The position numbers and the translations under genes are program-made. Shown here in pieces: positions 32,396-50,015 of a stretch of 64,000 bases of DNA. The first letter of the stretch is position 1, and the number at the start of each line of letters is the position of its first letter. The notes beneath the pieces were generated by a model, which saw only the letters and a list, made by a program, of their open reading frames with translations, did no database searches and was not told the origin of the DNA. Source of the stretch: Sinohyriopsis cumingii (taxonomy: Eukaryota > Mollusca > Bivalvia > Unionida > Unionidae); the NCBI GenBank assembly GCA_028554795.2, contig CM068828.1:19057936-19121935 (forward strand). The letters are read 5' to 3'.

Positions 32396-33844
32396 GTCGA
32401 AATCATCTTATGATTATAATTTGTGCATCATGCCACTGTCACTCAGGGATGCCAGTAGAATTATTCTCGAGCGGGTGGTGGTGTAGTGGTCAGCTATTAC
32501 ATTTTACGGATGTAGGTCAAAACATGTTTAGAGGTGAAACACCGGGAGCGGACAGTAACTCTCCTATGTGGGGGCGCCCATGTTTTGTTACTGTGTACAT
32601 TGACGCAGTCGAAAGTGGAAAGTCATCGTATGATTTTAACTTGTGCATTACATCACTGTTACTGTGAACAGTGATCTAATAATTAAATCTAAATAATTTT
32701 ATGAATTTAATTTGTGTATTACATCGCTAGTTTTTCAGATGTATTCCCACTAGTCCGACAAATCAGTCCCTATTCAGTACTAATACTGATTGACGTTTTG
32801 GCGACTATCATGCTTAATATATGCAATTCCATGCAATCACTTATGTCCGCACACATTCTTGTACATTTTAGACACTTGCGGGTATTTCTCTCGGGTGTTA
32901 ATTTACAGTTGACTAAAGGGTCTTATCGGCAATTGGCACAAAATATTTTCGGATCTAATCCTCTTTTTGTCAAATTATAAACGCATTTGAATAACACACC
33001 CCTATCTGTTGTGGACATTTCTAATTTAGTGGCAATGTTGGAAGACAACTTGAAACAGACCCTGTATTAAAATGACTTTGACACATCCCCGAAATGATGA
33101 ACACATAAATATTTTCTAACGTCTAATATTATCAATTTATATTGTTCGTGGCATACAGTGTTCATGTACACCGACGAAAATTTCTAAAGCTTTGTTCTGA
33201 TCAAGTTTGATTTCAAAACACGCCGGAAATCTCACCATGCAATTTGTCTAGAAAGACCGCAGTACTTTCGAATTCGAACTTCCAAGTTGTTCGGAGTTAT
33301 CCTCCAACATTACCGACCGTAATTCAAGAGCCGCGATAAATAATGCTAAATGTCTAAAATGTGCAGCGATGTGTGCGGATAAGTGTGTCTGCATGGAATT
33401 TGATATTTTGAAGAATAGGCGGGATTATCCCCCACCCGAAAGCCTCAATCAGCATTATGTTATGTATACCTAATTTGTGTTGTTTTTGGGGTTTTTATGA
33501 TTGTATGTTACGTATATTTGTATATTGTAATTGACCTTATTCAAAATCAAGTTCACTAGCTGCAGATAATGTTGTGGTTAATCTATTTGTAACGGACAAG
33601 CCTTGCTTGGATTAAAAATTCGATCCAATTAAAAATGAAATTCCCGATTTATTTCCATCTTGTGTAGTTGCTAACGCTATGGAAACAAAGAGTCTTGAGA
33701 ATGATGTTGATCAGGAAATTATTTATTTAGCTGACAAATGTATTTTGTCAGGCTTTTGATAAGGTCACCTTTTTATGAGGTCACTTTTGCTCTTGATTTG
33801 GATCAATCAAAGGGTATTAATGACATTGATTCCATTTTAACTGC
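32396..33844. other. Decayed internal region of the Gypsy element
   Basis: Two or three imperfect copies of a segment containing TGATTATAATTTGTGCATCA occur at about 32405, 32630 and 32700. Between them (about 32470-32590) is a GC-richer stretch with GGTGGTGTAGTGGTCAGC, which resembles a tRNA-type A box, but I see no B box. No protein is recognised after 32980; protease is expected here. Confidence 0.4.
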
Positions 33845-34745
33845 TGTTACGAGTCAATGCTCTTAAAATAAGTAACAGAAAAGTGTGAAAGACAACAAGC
33901 TTTGTAACATTTAACAAATATATTTATTTCCCTAGCAAACAAAGTGAGAATGAGCAAAACAAATAACTTACGGTATTTCGAACTAAATCCCAAAATAATC
34001 CAAGAATTACAGACACAAGACCTAGTAATTTAAAATCCTGAGAGAAAAAAAACCCGGTAAATATCCAGAAAGAATCCCAAAACTGAAGTCGATGACTTGT
34101 CTGTGCTAGCTTTTAAGGTGCTAATGTGTCAACAGTCTTTTCTTGAATCACATAAATAAAATTCCAGGTTTGAATATACTATAAATTCCAGTGTATGTCT
34201 TTATCCAAGAATTTTTAGAGCACTTTTGTATTTCCAGAGAAAATAATTCAATAATTTAAACAAAAAAGAATCCAGCACAAAACTACTGGTCACAACATAT
34301 AATACAACTTTAAAGTGCTATATGTTAATGACCAATTCCTCACGATCATAAAATTATATAGTTTTACTACTTGACCTCAGGTCACAATTAGCATTTTCTA
34401 AACAAAACCACTAACTAATGGAAAACAACCTTCGAGAATGATCCTGATGTTTACAAAATCTAAACAATAACCTGTAAAATTTACTCAGAAAAGTCCAAAA
34501 CCATGACCAAAAAAACATATTTACTTCTTCTATTAATCAAGATCCTGATATTAAGCCCACACACAAAGAATAGTTTAGCTATGTATTAGTTGTTAACATA
34601 AAAGGTCGATCAGGTCAAGCATAATTGAACTCAGTTTTGAACAAGGTCAAGTCCAGCATACGATGTTACATTACAATAGCATGTAATGAAATTTAAAAAC
34701 AACATTAAAGTAACAAATAAAAAATCAAATTAAATATGCATAACT
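33845..34745 (-). mobile_element. Inserted Gypsy LTR, reverse orientation
   Basis: Read on the minus strand it ends GAGCATTGACTCGTAACA, preceded by a CAAAGCTTGTTGTCTTTCAC block, and starts near TTATGCATATTTAATTT. It matches the subfamily of the LTRs at 50016 and 62486. It lies just upstream of the integrase remnant. No clear target duplication is visible, and the outer base of the start is changed. Confidence 0.75.
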
Positions 34746-34759
34746 ACTTATTCTCTTTT

Positions 34760-36030
34760 ATTTCAATCAAGGTAACAAGCGACAATCACTCATTGTCGAA
34801 AAGAAACACAATGATGAGGTCTCCTGTTTGTTTAAAAGGGTTATTGGCGAAAATGAAGCCACAGAAGTATATGTTTGTTATTTTGTTAACATTGGAGTCC
34901 CTATGAGACAATGGAGGCCACGTGGGGAACTTGCTGGTGACGAGTGGTAAGTGAATTATGAAACTGTTGTTCCGAAATCGTATAGACAAGAAATACTTAG
35001 TCTAGTCCTTGTAACACTTTTGGCTGGTCATTTTGGGGTCAATAGGACTTATTATAAAATATTTAATCATTTGTTTGGCTGAAAATGAGAATTGATGTTT
35101 GTAAATAGTGTAGATCTTGTCACACGTGTCAAAAGGTAGGAAAACCCAATCCGAAGATTCCTAAAGTTCAACTGCAACCTATTCCAACATTTGGCGAACC
35201 ATCTAGTGGAATAATGGTGTCGATCCATTCCCTAAGACCAAGTCAGGTAACCAATAATCGGTGTGCTTCCACAAGATTCCCAGAGGCAATTCCTTTGATG
35301 AATATTAAAACTAAAACCATAGTAATAGCTTTGATATGGTTTCTTTTACACAATTTGTCCTTCCCAAATTTGTCCAATCTGAATTTTCCAGCAAGTTATG
35401 CGTGAATTAGGCATCCAGCAATTTAAGTATTCATTCATTCTATCAATCTGAAAGCCAAGGAGCTTTAGAAAGATTTCATCACAATTTGAAATGTATGCTT
35501 CGGTCACATTGCTTTGATACCGGAAAAGAGTGAGATGAAGCTGTTCGTTTAATATTTTGCTGTTAGGGACTCAGTTCAACAATCTTTAGGATTCGGTGCT
35601 TTTGAAATAGTGTTTGGACATACTGTCCACGGACCACTGCAGTTACAATAAGACACACGGTTGCAAATGAAGATTCAGAAATTAAACTTCTTGACTATCT
35701 TTCTGATTTTAAATATACATTTATTAAAAGCTTGTGAAATTGCAAGAACTAATCTGTACTCTGTTCAGTCAAAAGTACAATTACATATTATAAAAATACA
35801 CCGAAACTAGATTTCAGGCAGGTGATATAGTTCTGACTCTCTTGCACATTCGTCAAAATATTCTTCAGGCTAAGTTATATGGTCCTGATAACATTGGAAA
35901 GAACGTACGTGATTTAAACTATATAGTTAAGACTTCTAGGAGACGAAACGAAAACCAACTTTGCCATATAAATATGTTTAAAGGGTATATTGATAGAGAT
36001 AACCCTGTAATCATGCAGTCAATTTAGTTT
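34760..36030 (+). pseudogene. Gypsy integrase remnant, upstream of reverse transcriptase
   Basis: A zinc-finger-side stretch with LAGHFGVNRTYYKI (about 35015-35060) is followed by a core with PKTKSGNQ, ASTRFPEAIPLMNIKTKTIV (about 35225-35325) and SQGALERFHHNLKCMLRSHC (about 35450-35510). A C-terminal segment has QNQLCHINMFKGYIDRDN (to about 36005). Stops and frame changes are frequent. The integrase inserts the retroelement DNA. Its position before the reverse transcriptase, rather than after it, is the order of Gmr1-like Ty3/Gypsy elements. Confidence 0.8.
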
Positions 36031-36293
36031 TACCTGTCCCACGCTGTGGAGATTTAAGAGATGGAATGCAGTCGGGCTGTAGTGAATTCTGTGTAACTAA
36101 TCTTCGGAGTTTAGAAATATGAATAATCTGGACCAGAAACTTTCACATCTACAGCCATGAGAAAAAGAGTGAACTAAAACAGTTACTATTTAAATATGAG
36201 CACTTATTTCCAGATGGTATAACATGAGCAAATAAAATATACCATGATGTTTGAATTGTATATTCTTCATCTGTGAAATAGCATCCGTAAAGT

Positions 36294-37440
36294 ATGAACC
36301 CTCTCAAACATGAATGTTTGAAAAAAGAAATTCGGTATTTTCTGGAGATTGATTTCATTGAATCAAATAACGGTAACTGGGATTCAACATATATTCTTGT
36401 GCCGAAACCAAATAATACTTTCCGCATGTGCATTGTCTGTAGCAAGTTGAACAGGGTGACCAGAACAGATTTATTTACATTGCCAGGAATCGATGACTGC
36501 ATTGACAAAATCGGAAATGCATAATATGTCACCAAGTTTGACCGTTTGAAAGAAAACTGGCAGATTCCACTGCGGGGAAAGGCAAAGGAAATTTCGGTAT
36601 TTGTAATTCCAGATGGATTTTATCAATATAAAGTAATGGCTTTTGGCATGGAGGGTTCGCCTTTTTAACTTTCCAACGTCTAATGAGCATGTTCACATCT
36701 GGTCTAGATAATTGTGACGCTTACATCGATGAAGAATCATCTACAACGTCCCTTGGAAAGATCACTTGGAAACTATTCGGAACTTCTTTGTTAGAGTTAT
36801 TAACGTAAATTTGACAATTTAAGTAAAAGTGAATTTTACCATGTTTTTGCTACATTTCTAGGACATAGCTTGGGACAGGAACAGTTAAACCTACAAAAGT
36901 TAAGGTTATGGCTAACTCTGAATTCCATGTGCCTATCAATAAAAAGCAGCTGATGCGACATTTTGAAGTGTATATGGCTGGATATTACTGGAATTTGTTT
37001 CTCCAATTTTTTCTGCAATTGACGAACCCCTGACCGATTTGTAAAGTAAGAATACCAAGTTTCATTGGTCTGAAAAATGTCAAGAACCGTTTGATAAGTT
37101 AAAGACCAAACTTAAGAGTGCACCAATTCTTTTATTCCCAAATTTCAGTCAATTTTTTTAAATGTCCGTTGATTGAAGTGATGTTGTGGTTGTTGCAATA
37201 TTAATTCAAGAAGACGAAATTGGTGTAGATCATCCAGTATGCTATTTTTCTAAAAATTTAAAAAAGCACCAGAGAAATTATTCCAAAATCGAGAAGATAT
37301 GCTTGTCTTTAATATTAGCTTTGCGACACTTTGAAATATTTATTATTTCAGCTCCTCCTCCGTTTATTGTATTCATTGATAACAGTCCCATTATTTTCAT
37401 TGACAAGATGAAAAACAAAAGTCAGAGGTTATTAACGTAG
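36294..37440 (+). pseudogene. Gypsy reverse transcriptase and RNase H remnant
   Basis: The RT start is open at 36294-36524 (LKHECLKKEIRYFLEIDFIE, GIDDCIDKIGNA). It continues broken through TKFDRLKENWQIPL, DGFYQYKVMAFGM and YIDEE near 36720, so the F/Y-x-DD box is altered. RNase H is open at 37186-37440 (VGVDHPVCYFSKNLKKHQRN-like, YSKIEKICLSLILALRHFE, and DNSPIIFIDKMKNKSQRLLT). Its first part is preceded by a frame change. It ends at a stop where a minisatellite starts, so the C-terminus is lost. The enzymes belong to the same element as the integrase just upstream. Confidence 0.85.
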
Positions 37441-38095
37441 AGCTTGATATTAGAGGAATACAGTATTGACATTCTGCATCATTGTATAGGAATACAATAG
37501 TGACATTCTACATCCTTGTATAATAATAAAATATTGACATCCTACATCATTGTATAGGAATGCAATATTGACATCATACATCAATGTATAGGATTACAAT
37601 ATGGAATACGATATTGACATCCTGCATCATTGTATAATAATACAATATTGACATCCTACATCACTGCATAGGAATGCAATATTGACATCATACATCAATG
37701 TATAGGAATACAATATGGAATACAATATTGACATCACACATCCTTGGATAGGAATACAATAGTGACATCCTACATCCTTGTAAAATAATACAATATTGAC
37801 ATTCTACATCATTGTATAGGTATACAATATTAACATCATACATCAATGTATAGGAATACAATATGGAATACAATATTGACATCCTGCATCATTGAATAAA
37901 AATACAATATTGACATCCTACATCATTGCATAGGAATACAATATTGACATCATACATCACTGTATAGGAATACAATATGGAATACAATATTGACATCACA
38001 CATCCTTGGATAGGAATACAATAGTGACATCATACATCCTTGGATAGGAATACAATATTGACATCATACACATCCAGGGAAAAAATTATAATTAC
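37441..38095 (+). repeat. Minisatellite, about 37-bp unit, inside the Gypsy element
   Basis: About 18 imperfect units of ATACAATATTGACATCCTAC followed by ATCATTGTATAGGA. A shorter variant (ATATGGAATACAATATTGAC) recurs every few units, giving a higher-order pattern. Confidence 0.9.
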
Positions 38096-38247
38096 AGATG
38101 CACTTTCATGTGTATATCAGTATTATCTTGCTTCATGTACATTTAGTTTCATTCATACGACTTCACGTTATGTAAATTTAATGACATGCATATTTTACTA
38201 ATAATTATTTTAAAAAAAGCTTTATTGTACACATCTTTCTTTTTTAT

Positions 38248-38256
38248 AAGGAGAGG
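38248..38256 (+). promoter_or_regulatory. Polypurine tract
   Basis: AAGGAGAGG lies directly against the TGTTATG start of the LTR at 38257. This marks the LTR as a 3' LTR. Confidence 0.75.
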
Positions 38257-38839
38257 TGTTATGTATATTTACTTGTTTATTATTTGTATTACCAGAAAAT
38301 GGTAATTGCGACTTAGGTCAAGTAGAGGTCATATAATCGTGTTTACTTGATAATAACTCATTTTCGCTTGAACACCTTGAACCAGAATCAGTCTTATTGC
38401 TGTGTTCAGGGTTTTCATTGGTCTGGAATATTAATTTGCAATTATAGTGAATTCAGACAAGGGCATTTTTAGGTGATGCTATTGTGATACATCAAAAGAT
38501 GTTTTCACATCATCACACTCCATGTCACTGGCACATTAGCATATTTGACACCAAAGGCACATCAAAACATTCAGTATTGGAACTTACGTGGAAAACCAAT
38601 GAAATCAATTAGAAATTTATGCATTTGGACCATTGATAAAACATTTAGGACCATTGATAAAACATTTAGGAACATAGATAAAACATTTAGGTCTATTTGG
38701 AATTTAATTTCAATACTGTAAGTTCCATCTAAAATTTCACATTGTTTTCTAAGGAAATAAAGTTTTTGCTGAATTTTCTAAAACTTGTTGGTTTTCGCTC
38801 TTTTATGTTACTTATATTAAAACCATACAGTCGTAACAA
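38257..38839 (+). mobile_element. 3' LTR of a Gypsy-type retrotransposon
   Basis: 583 bp, from TGTTATGTATATTTACTTG to CAGTCGTAACA, with terminal TGTTA/TAACA. A short triplication ACATTTAGGACCATTGATAA lies at about 38640-38690. It is closer to the fragment at 24420-24950 than to the LTR at 30429, so the parts of this locus may come from two elements. Confidence 0.8.
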
Positions 38840-38943
38840 TCATTATAGGTATATGGAATGACTTATCAGACTGTATTCGCACTATCTAAAACAAACAAAA
38901 ATTTCACATTTCGATTATTAAAACTTCTTTATTCTAATCAGTC

Positions 38944-39195
38944 AGGGGCCCCGAGTGGCCGAGTGGTCTAAAGCGCTGTCCGTTACGGATCACTGCCATC
39001 TCACCTCTGTCTGCGTGGGTTCGAGTCTCGGATTCAGCCAATGTGGGTATGTGAGAAAGCTTGCCAGTAGCTTCTCCTGGGTCGGTGGTTCTTTCCGGGG
39101 TTTTCCCGGGTTCGTCCTCCACCATTAATACTGGCCGCCATGTATAGCTTATCGTGTGCTGAAAAATGGCGTTAAACCCTACAACAACAACAACA
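38944..39195 (+). mobile_element. tRNA-derived SINE
   Basis: The tRNA-like head carries an A box (GTGGCCGAGTGG, 38955) and a B box (GGTTCGAGTCTC, 39018) separated by about 60 bp, as in Leu/Ser-type tRNAs with a long variable arm. A conserved-looking body follows (CTTCTCCTGGGTCGGTGG, CCGGGGTTTTCCCGGG). The 3' end is AATGGCGTTAAACCC followed by a CAA run. It is not a tRNA gene: the head is mismatched and fused to the body. Confidence 0.85.
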
Positions 39196-39293
39196 AGCTG
39201 ACTACTGCACTAACACACTATAACAAAAGTGTGCAGGTATAAACTTAACATGTATACTATACACGACACGGGCTTATTGGCATTTCTCTAATT

Positions 39294-39472
39294 CACGGGT
39301 CGCAAACTCAAACCACCCCGATGGCCGCATGAATCCATTTTCGATGGCCTAAGGGCCGCATCACCTTTGTCACCTTTGTTATCTCTCATGACACCTTGTA
39401 ACGCCAATCATTTTGCGGGCCACGTGATACGGCTTGTTGGGCCGTATGCCGCCCGCGTGTTTGAGACCCCTG
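39294..39472 (+). mobile_element. hAT-type MITE, 179 bp
   Basis: Ends CACGGGTCGCAAAC and GTTTGAGACCCCTG are inverted repeats (12 of 14 bases). The element is flanked by the perfect 8-bp duplication CTCTAATT (39286-39293 and 39473-39480). The interior is GC-rich with GGGCCGCAT and GGGCCGTATG segments and has no coding capacity. Confidence 0.9.
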
Positions 39473-39904
39473 CTCTAATTAGTCTAATATACAGCAGGTC
39501 TATGTGTTCTGTATTCTGCTTGACCAATAGTTAATTGGTTAGTATGAATAATAAAATAAATCAGTGTGTATCTATTCGTGTTCTTCCCAGAGCACGTAAC
39601 ATTAGATATTTCAACTATATAATATATCTGCATATTGGTATGTGTGACTTAGGACTCAGTGTATATTGATTGTTCTTTTTTTCTTCTTTTATTTTGGTAG
39701 TGGGTTGTACAATAATGTATACCTCGCTAGAATCGTATGTATTTACAACTTCTAAGTACCTGTCCACGAACACTGAAGATCAGATTGGCTTTAAACATAG
39801 GTAACTACATGCATACTCAACTGAAACCTTTTCTATGGGACGATTCAATTCTTCCGTGTTGGGATTTCAACTGCTGCATATGCCAAGGTCGCAATGATTT
39901 TATT

Positions 39905-40075
39905 GTTGTTTTAACGGTAAACCAGTCATATAGTTATTTTAACGGTAAACCATTGATAAGTTACTTTAACGGCAAACAGTGATATAGTTATTTTAAAGAC
40001 AAACTAGTGATATAGTTACTTTAACTGCAGAACAGTGATATAGTTATTTTAATGGTAAACCAGTGGTATATCTAT
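39905..40075 (+). repeat. Minisatellite upstream of the host gene
   Basis: About six units of AGTGATATAGTTATTTTAAC plus GGTAAACC, ending 120 bp before the gene's start codon. Confidence 0.85.
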
Positions 40076-40193
40076 GTTAGAATTGAGATTCCTGCTTCTG
40101 TCGTTTGACTGTATTTGCCGTCCTCAATATTTGTATGTAAGCTGAACAGAGGAAACTAAATCAAGACGATTGCGCTAGAGTCAGAGTGCAGCA

Positions 40194-45271
<5,078 letters not shown>

Positions 45272-46389
45272 TACATGTGTGTCGACAATGACTGTAAAGG
45301 CAACACAAACCTGAGGCAAACAAACTGCAGTATCGATATAGTGGACTATCCTACCTTTGTATTCGCCGCACAGGACGATTCTTTCCTGGGAGAAAAAAAA
45401 TGAGTTTCTGTTTGTCAGCTGTGACAATTATTTTATGGCAGTTTATCTTGAAGAATATGTTTGTTAATAATAATGACAATACATTTTTCATATGTTCTAA
45501 TATTTTATTATATATTTTAGTTATGAATGATCAAAATGTTTGGAAGGGTAGATAAGTGAATGGCAACAACGTTACGTAGATTATTTAGTGAATAGAGACA
45601 ATTTATATTGGGTTTGTGAGTGAATACGGACAAGTTAAATAGGGTAGGTAAGTGCTTATGGACACGTTGAGTATGGTTGTGTTTTGTACTGAAGGGGAAC
45701 TCCATGCCTCCGGATTTAAAGAGTAAATGACAATAAAACTATTATCCGTTTCATTCCCTTTGACTGGACATAACTACATAAAATTGAAATAACATACAAT
45801 TTACAAGACAAATAAAAAACTTTTTACACTAATTTGAACTGAATGATAAATACGAACCCCGGCATATGCATATTGTTTAATTGCAAGTTAGACAATTTCT
45901 TTCTTTGTTATCGTCCTTTTGCATGCGTCTATCACAACTGGAAGTCTATCCTTTTTAAATGCATCTATTATTACTGGAAGTCCATCCTATTTACATGCAT
46001 CTTTCACAATCGGAAATCTATCCGTTTTACATGCATCTATCACAAATGGACGTTCATACAGTAGGAAATGCTTCTAAGAAGAATTGTCCATGTCTAAAAA
46101 ATAGTAACTGTACGATGAGTGTAGTTTAAAAGGTGCTATTATAGCAACCAGTTTAACAGCGGAAAGCAAATCATGACAGGTTAGCCCTTGTTACTAACCA
46201 ATCACATCTTGATGATATGCAGTTATATTTAGTGAGCAACAAGCTTGTGATAATTCATCCAATGTGATTTAATTTAAACCATTGCAGTATCAGGCAAAAT
46301 ATTAAATTCTTCCAAAAAAATCTAAAAACGTTGTTCAGAAGTCAATGCTAACGTAACAAATAAACAACAGAGGTAGCTCACAATCGTAT
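45272..46389. other. 3' region of the host gene and spacer
   Basis: AATAAA at 45732 and 45811. Four loose copies of a 35-bp unit (TTTACATGCATCTATCACAA) lie at 45920-46055. No other gene seen. Confidence 0.45.
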
Positions 46390-46990
46390 TGAAAGTAATT
46401 TCTTTCAAAGTAATTGAATTGTATGTCCAATCAATGAAAGCCAAACAGACTATAAATTACACGTTATGTCCAATCAATGGATGTCAAACTGACCATACAT
46501 GATACTTCATGGTCAATCAATGGACGTCTGGCAGACGATGCCTGACACTTTATGTCCAATTAATGGACGCCAAACAGAATATACATGCAATTTTATGTCC
46601 AATCAATGGACGCCAAACCGAATATACATACACGTTTATGTCCAATCAATGGACGCCAAAACCGAATATACATAAACGTTTATGTCCAATCAATGGACGT
46701 CAAACAGAACATACATACAATTTTATGTCCAATAAATGTACGTCAAACAGAATTTTAGTTCAAATCCATGAACCCCAAACGGACTATACATTACATGTTA
46801 TGTCCAATGAATGGATGTCCAACAGACGATACATGATACTTCATGTTCAATCGATGGACACCAAACATAATATACATACAATTTTTTGTCCAATTGAATG
46901 ACGTCAAACAGACGGTACATACAATTTATGTCCAGTCAATGGACGCAAAACAGACGGTACATACAATTTATGTCCAATCAATGTACCTCA
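46390..46990 (+). repeat. Minisatellite, about 45-47-bp unit
   Basis: About 12 units of TTTATGTCCAATCAATGGAC followed by GCCAAACAGAATATACATAC. The 130-codon frame across it (46509-46901) is a repeat translation. Confidence 0.9.
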
Positions 46991-48928
46991 AATAAATACA
47001 CATGACATATTTTATCATGAAAATTAGATCCTATAATTCCTTTTCACTCCCTTTCTCTCTTCAACCGCTTTTACCACCACCACCACAATCGCCTATTCCA
47101 CGACAAGTTGATCGCAAGATACTGAAAATATGCGACTCGTATCATTTTTTAAATTTATAATTCACTTTTGAATAGTGTCTTGAAAATCATTTGTATTATA
47201 TATTATAAATATTCTACCAAAGATGAGATTGAAACTTATAGCAATTTTTAATTGCATTAAAAATGTGTAACGTAGAAAAGTTTACGTGGTATTCACTTTT
47301 TCATTTTCCACGATTTAAATAGATATGTAATTGTGAATAACTAAGTCTTTGTTGAGAAACTGATATGATAGCTAGCTAGCTAGCTAGCTAGCTAGCTAGA
47401 TAGATAGATAGATAGATACACACAAATGTATAACAGCGCAAATTCAGAATGGTTTCCCAACGTTTCGAGCTACACAAGCTCTTCGTCATGGAAAAAAAAA
47501 CTTACGTATATAAAACCAACACTTAACACAAAATCTATGAAAACATCTGGACTCGTACATGTTAGTATCACTAGTGGCAGTTTACAAAAGACATAATAAG
47601 GCAAAGTTGTGCAAAATAATACACATTATTTATTGGGCAAGATATAAACAAAATAATAAATGTATGCAATCCTTGTATACAAAAAATACATTTGTAAGCC
47701 TGATATTATTTACTGATTTATTCAGGCTTTCTTCAAAACCGCTTTAATTAATAAAGGATGAGAGAGAGTGATAGAGACAGACAGACAGACATATAGTAGA
47801 TATGTAAATGTTCGACTGTGTTGTGAATTTGGAAGAAAGGTCGTGTCTTTTCTGAATATGGCGAATTTACTCGCACAAGGGCTCCAGACGCAATGTATAG
47901 CATACAATGCCATTGGAAACGGCGTAAAACCCCAAGAAACAAACAAGAACAACGAGTAAAACTAGGGGTATTTATTATTCAGTTGACAGAGGGTGTTAGT
48001 GGGTGTGGATGTATGGCTGAGTTGTTTATATGTAACATGGAGTCCACCCAATAGACAAGCTAGTTTGAATATTAACTTACAGAAGTAAATAAACTCACCT
48101 CTTTTCACAGAAGAATGTAGACATAAACTGGTCTCCCAGCGGACAGAACTTTATCCAACCACAAACTATTTACGCGATAAATATATGATGCAATTCCAAG
48201 TCAAAATGAAATTTGTTTGTTTTCTGTTGTCTACTGTTCCAAGTCAAATAACGCAAATATCCGTTCACAAACACATTACAGTAAATAGTATGCATCAAAT
48301 AATAATCCTTTAACTTTTCGATTTCTTCCAATTTTCTTTTCACACCACGCCAACCATAACCCTTATTCGCCATTTAAGAAACATCCGCTGTTTGCTTTCC
48401 TTCAATACCTGCAAACGTTTTACCGGTTTTCGCGGGAATGATTGAATAAACACTTCTTTGACATTAATCAAATAACGTGTTGGGTTTTTTTTTAAAGAAA
48501 CGAAAATTTAGAAGTAGAAAGAAACGCCAAGACATGTAATTATTTATTGATTCTGCCGTTCTCCGTAGTCTTGCCAGTCATTATTTTTCTGGCTTCATCC
48601 GTATAAAATTAGGAGTATCCTTAAGGTCAACAGAACTGAAACATGAGTGCTTCGAAGCAGGAGCAGCATACATATATGTGATTCACCGCTATCGTGCAGT
48701 TGTGCACGTTTGAATCACAGAACAATAAAACCAGCTGAATAACAAGGACAGTTTCTGTTCGAGCCCCAGCTGATAGCACTTGAACTGTTTCTAGCAGGAC
48801 ATTGTGAGAGACTTCGATGGGGACTTGGTACGGGAATGAAAGCACTATTTTGACAGTTATTTACAGCGGAATTGAACAATTCAACTTAATGATAAAGATT
48901 AGTTAAAGAGAATGCTACTCATTTCTCT
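46991..48928. other. Spacer with microsatellite and SINE-like tail
   Basis: An AGCT/AGAT microsatellite lies at 47373-47417. A segment at about 47815-47955 ends GGCGTAAAACCCCAAGAAAC and resembles a SINE 3' end. Minus-strand frames at 48170-48373 (starting MANKGYGWRGVKRKLEEIEK) and 48627-48845 are unrecognised. The first has a plausible N-terminus, but nothing supports it as an exon beyond that. Confidence 0.35.
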
Positions 48929-49237
48929 GTGTATGGCAGTGAAGCTGTGGCAATGTTATTCAGTTGTTCATTTGTAAAAAGGAAACCTCAAGGAAAAAGT
49001 AGTTCATACCTCGTTTGCGAGTATGGTAATTTGGAATCCGAAAACGAGATTATCGATTTCCTTCGTTCAGTATTAACAGAAAAACTCTTGTTCATTCCTA
49101 TGGAAAAAATTGATTGGTATATTATAAATATCACGCCTTGTTACATGTCTATGTCACGTCCCTTACCTAATGGTCAAGGCCATGACAAGAGAACACGTAA
49201 TTATGACTTCTACCCTTGTAGGAAGTATAACGTTTGA
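48929..49237 (+). CDS. Unrecognised 102-codon ORF
   Basis: Reads MYGSEAVAMLFSCSFVKRKP, then SYLVCEYGNLESENEIIDFL, and ends in a basic stretch (DKRTRNYDFYPCRKYNV). Composition is protein-like, with no low complexity. No domain is recognised and no splice context is obvious. It lies about 780 bp before a solo LTR. It could be an exon or a fragment of an unknown mobile element. Confidence 0.3.
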   Translation: MYGSEAVAMLFSCSFVKRKPQGKSSSYLVCEYGNLESENEIIDFLRSVLTEKLLFIPMEKIDWYIINITPCYMSMSRPLPNGQGHDKRTRNYDFYPCRKYNV

Positions 49238-50015
49238 ACCAAAGAAGGTATTATAATGAAACTTTGCTCAAGTATGTTTCGTGACTATGTGTGTCCACAA
49301 CCATGTCACCTGCCTCAAGGCTAATGTGATATAGAAAGTAAGTACTTGGTTGAGAAACATCTCAACACCGACTCCCCATAATCAACAAATACTCATTAAA
49401 ATCTAACAAAGCTATACATATATACGGAAATACAAATGACACACACATATGTGTTTGTATGGTAATACATTTAGAGTATGCGCATTTGGTTATAGCGCCC
49501 CGTTTTAAGGAACTCTTAGATTTTTGTGATTACTTTTCTGATTATTGGAATTCGGTGCAATGGAAATATTCCTTAGCCTGTCATAATTAGCCAATTACTA
49601 GGAGCAAACGTCACGGAGTGAAGTGTTAGTGAGTTTCCATGATGCCATGGTTCACTTTTATCGAATTCAGGTTAAAGCCGCATGAGTGTCCCTGTCGTAC
49701 CATACTCCTTATTACAATCTAGTGGTGTACATTGGTGGTTTGCTTGGGATGGCAGTATTTACGGCAGGAAACCGGTAACTTACACAAAGGAATCAACAAG
49801 AAGGGACTTGGCAAATACCGTTTATGTCGCCTTGGTGGCAAATGTGATGCAGTTGTACTGGCGTAATGTGCATTGAAACCATGAATTGACTGACCTACGG
49901 TGGCGTAGTAAAATAGTTCCCTGTGTTAGGGAATAGTTGTATAGTTTCTACGGCGTGAACTGCTGACGGTACGGAAAGTTCGTGAAGAGAAACTATGCAA
50001 ATGTGCGGTTAATAG
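49238..50015. other. Spacer before solo LTR
   Basis: A 64-codon frame at 49682-49876 is unrecognised. Nothing else stands out. Confidence 0.35.

Noticed and set aside
32470..32590. SINE inside the Gypsy remnant
   Set aside because: An A-box-like GGTGTAGTGGTCAGC is present, but I see no B box or tail.
33845..34745. Target duplication for the inverted LTR
   Set aside because: CTGC on the left has no equal on the right; the start base of the LTR is mutated, so I could not define it.
37441..38095. CRISPR-like array
   Set aside because: Units are contiguous without unique spacers and the context is eukaryotic; it is a minisatellite.
38944..39040. tRNA gene
   Set aside because: A and B boxes are present, but the head is mismatched and fused to a SINE body with a CAA tail.
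46509..46901. 130-codon frame
   Set aside because: A translation of the 45-47-bp minisatellite.
47080..47160. Pro-rich last exon for the 40194 gene
   Set aside because: A CCACCACCACC stretch reads as prolines, but no acceptor AG lies directly upstream; the stop at 45269 is simpler.
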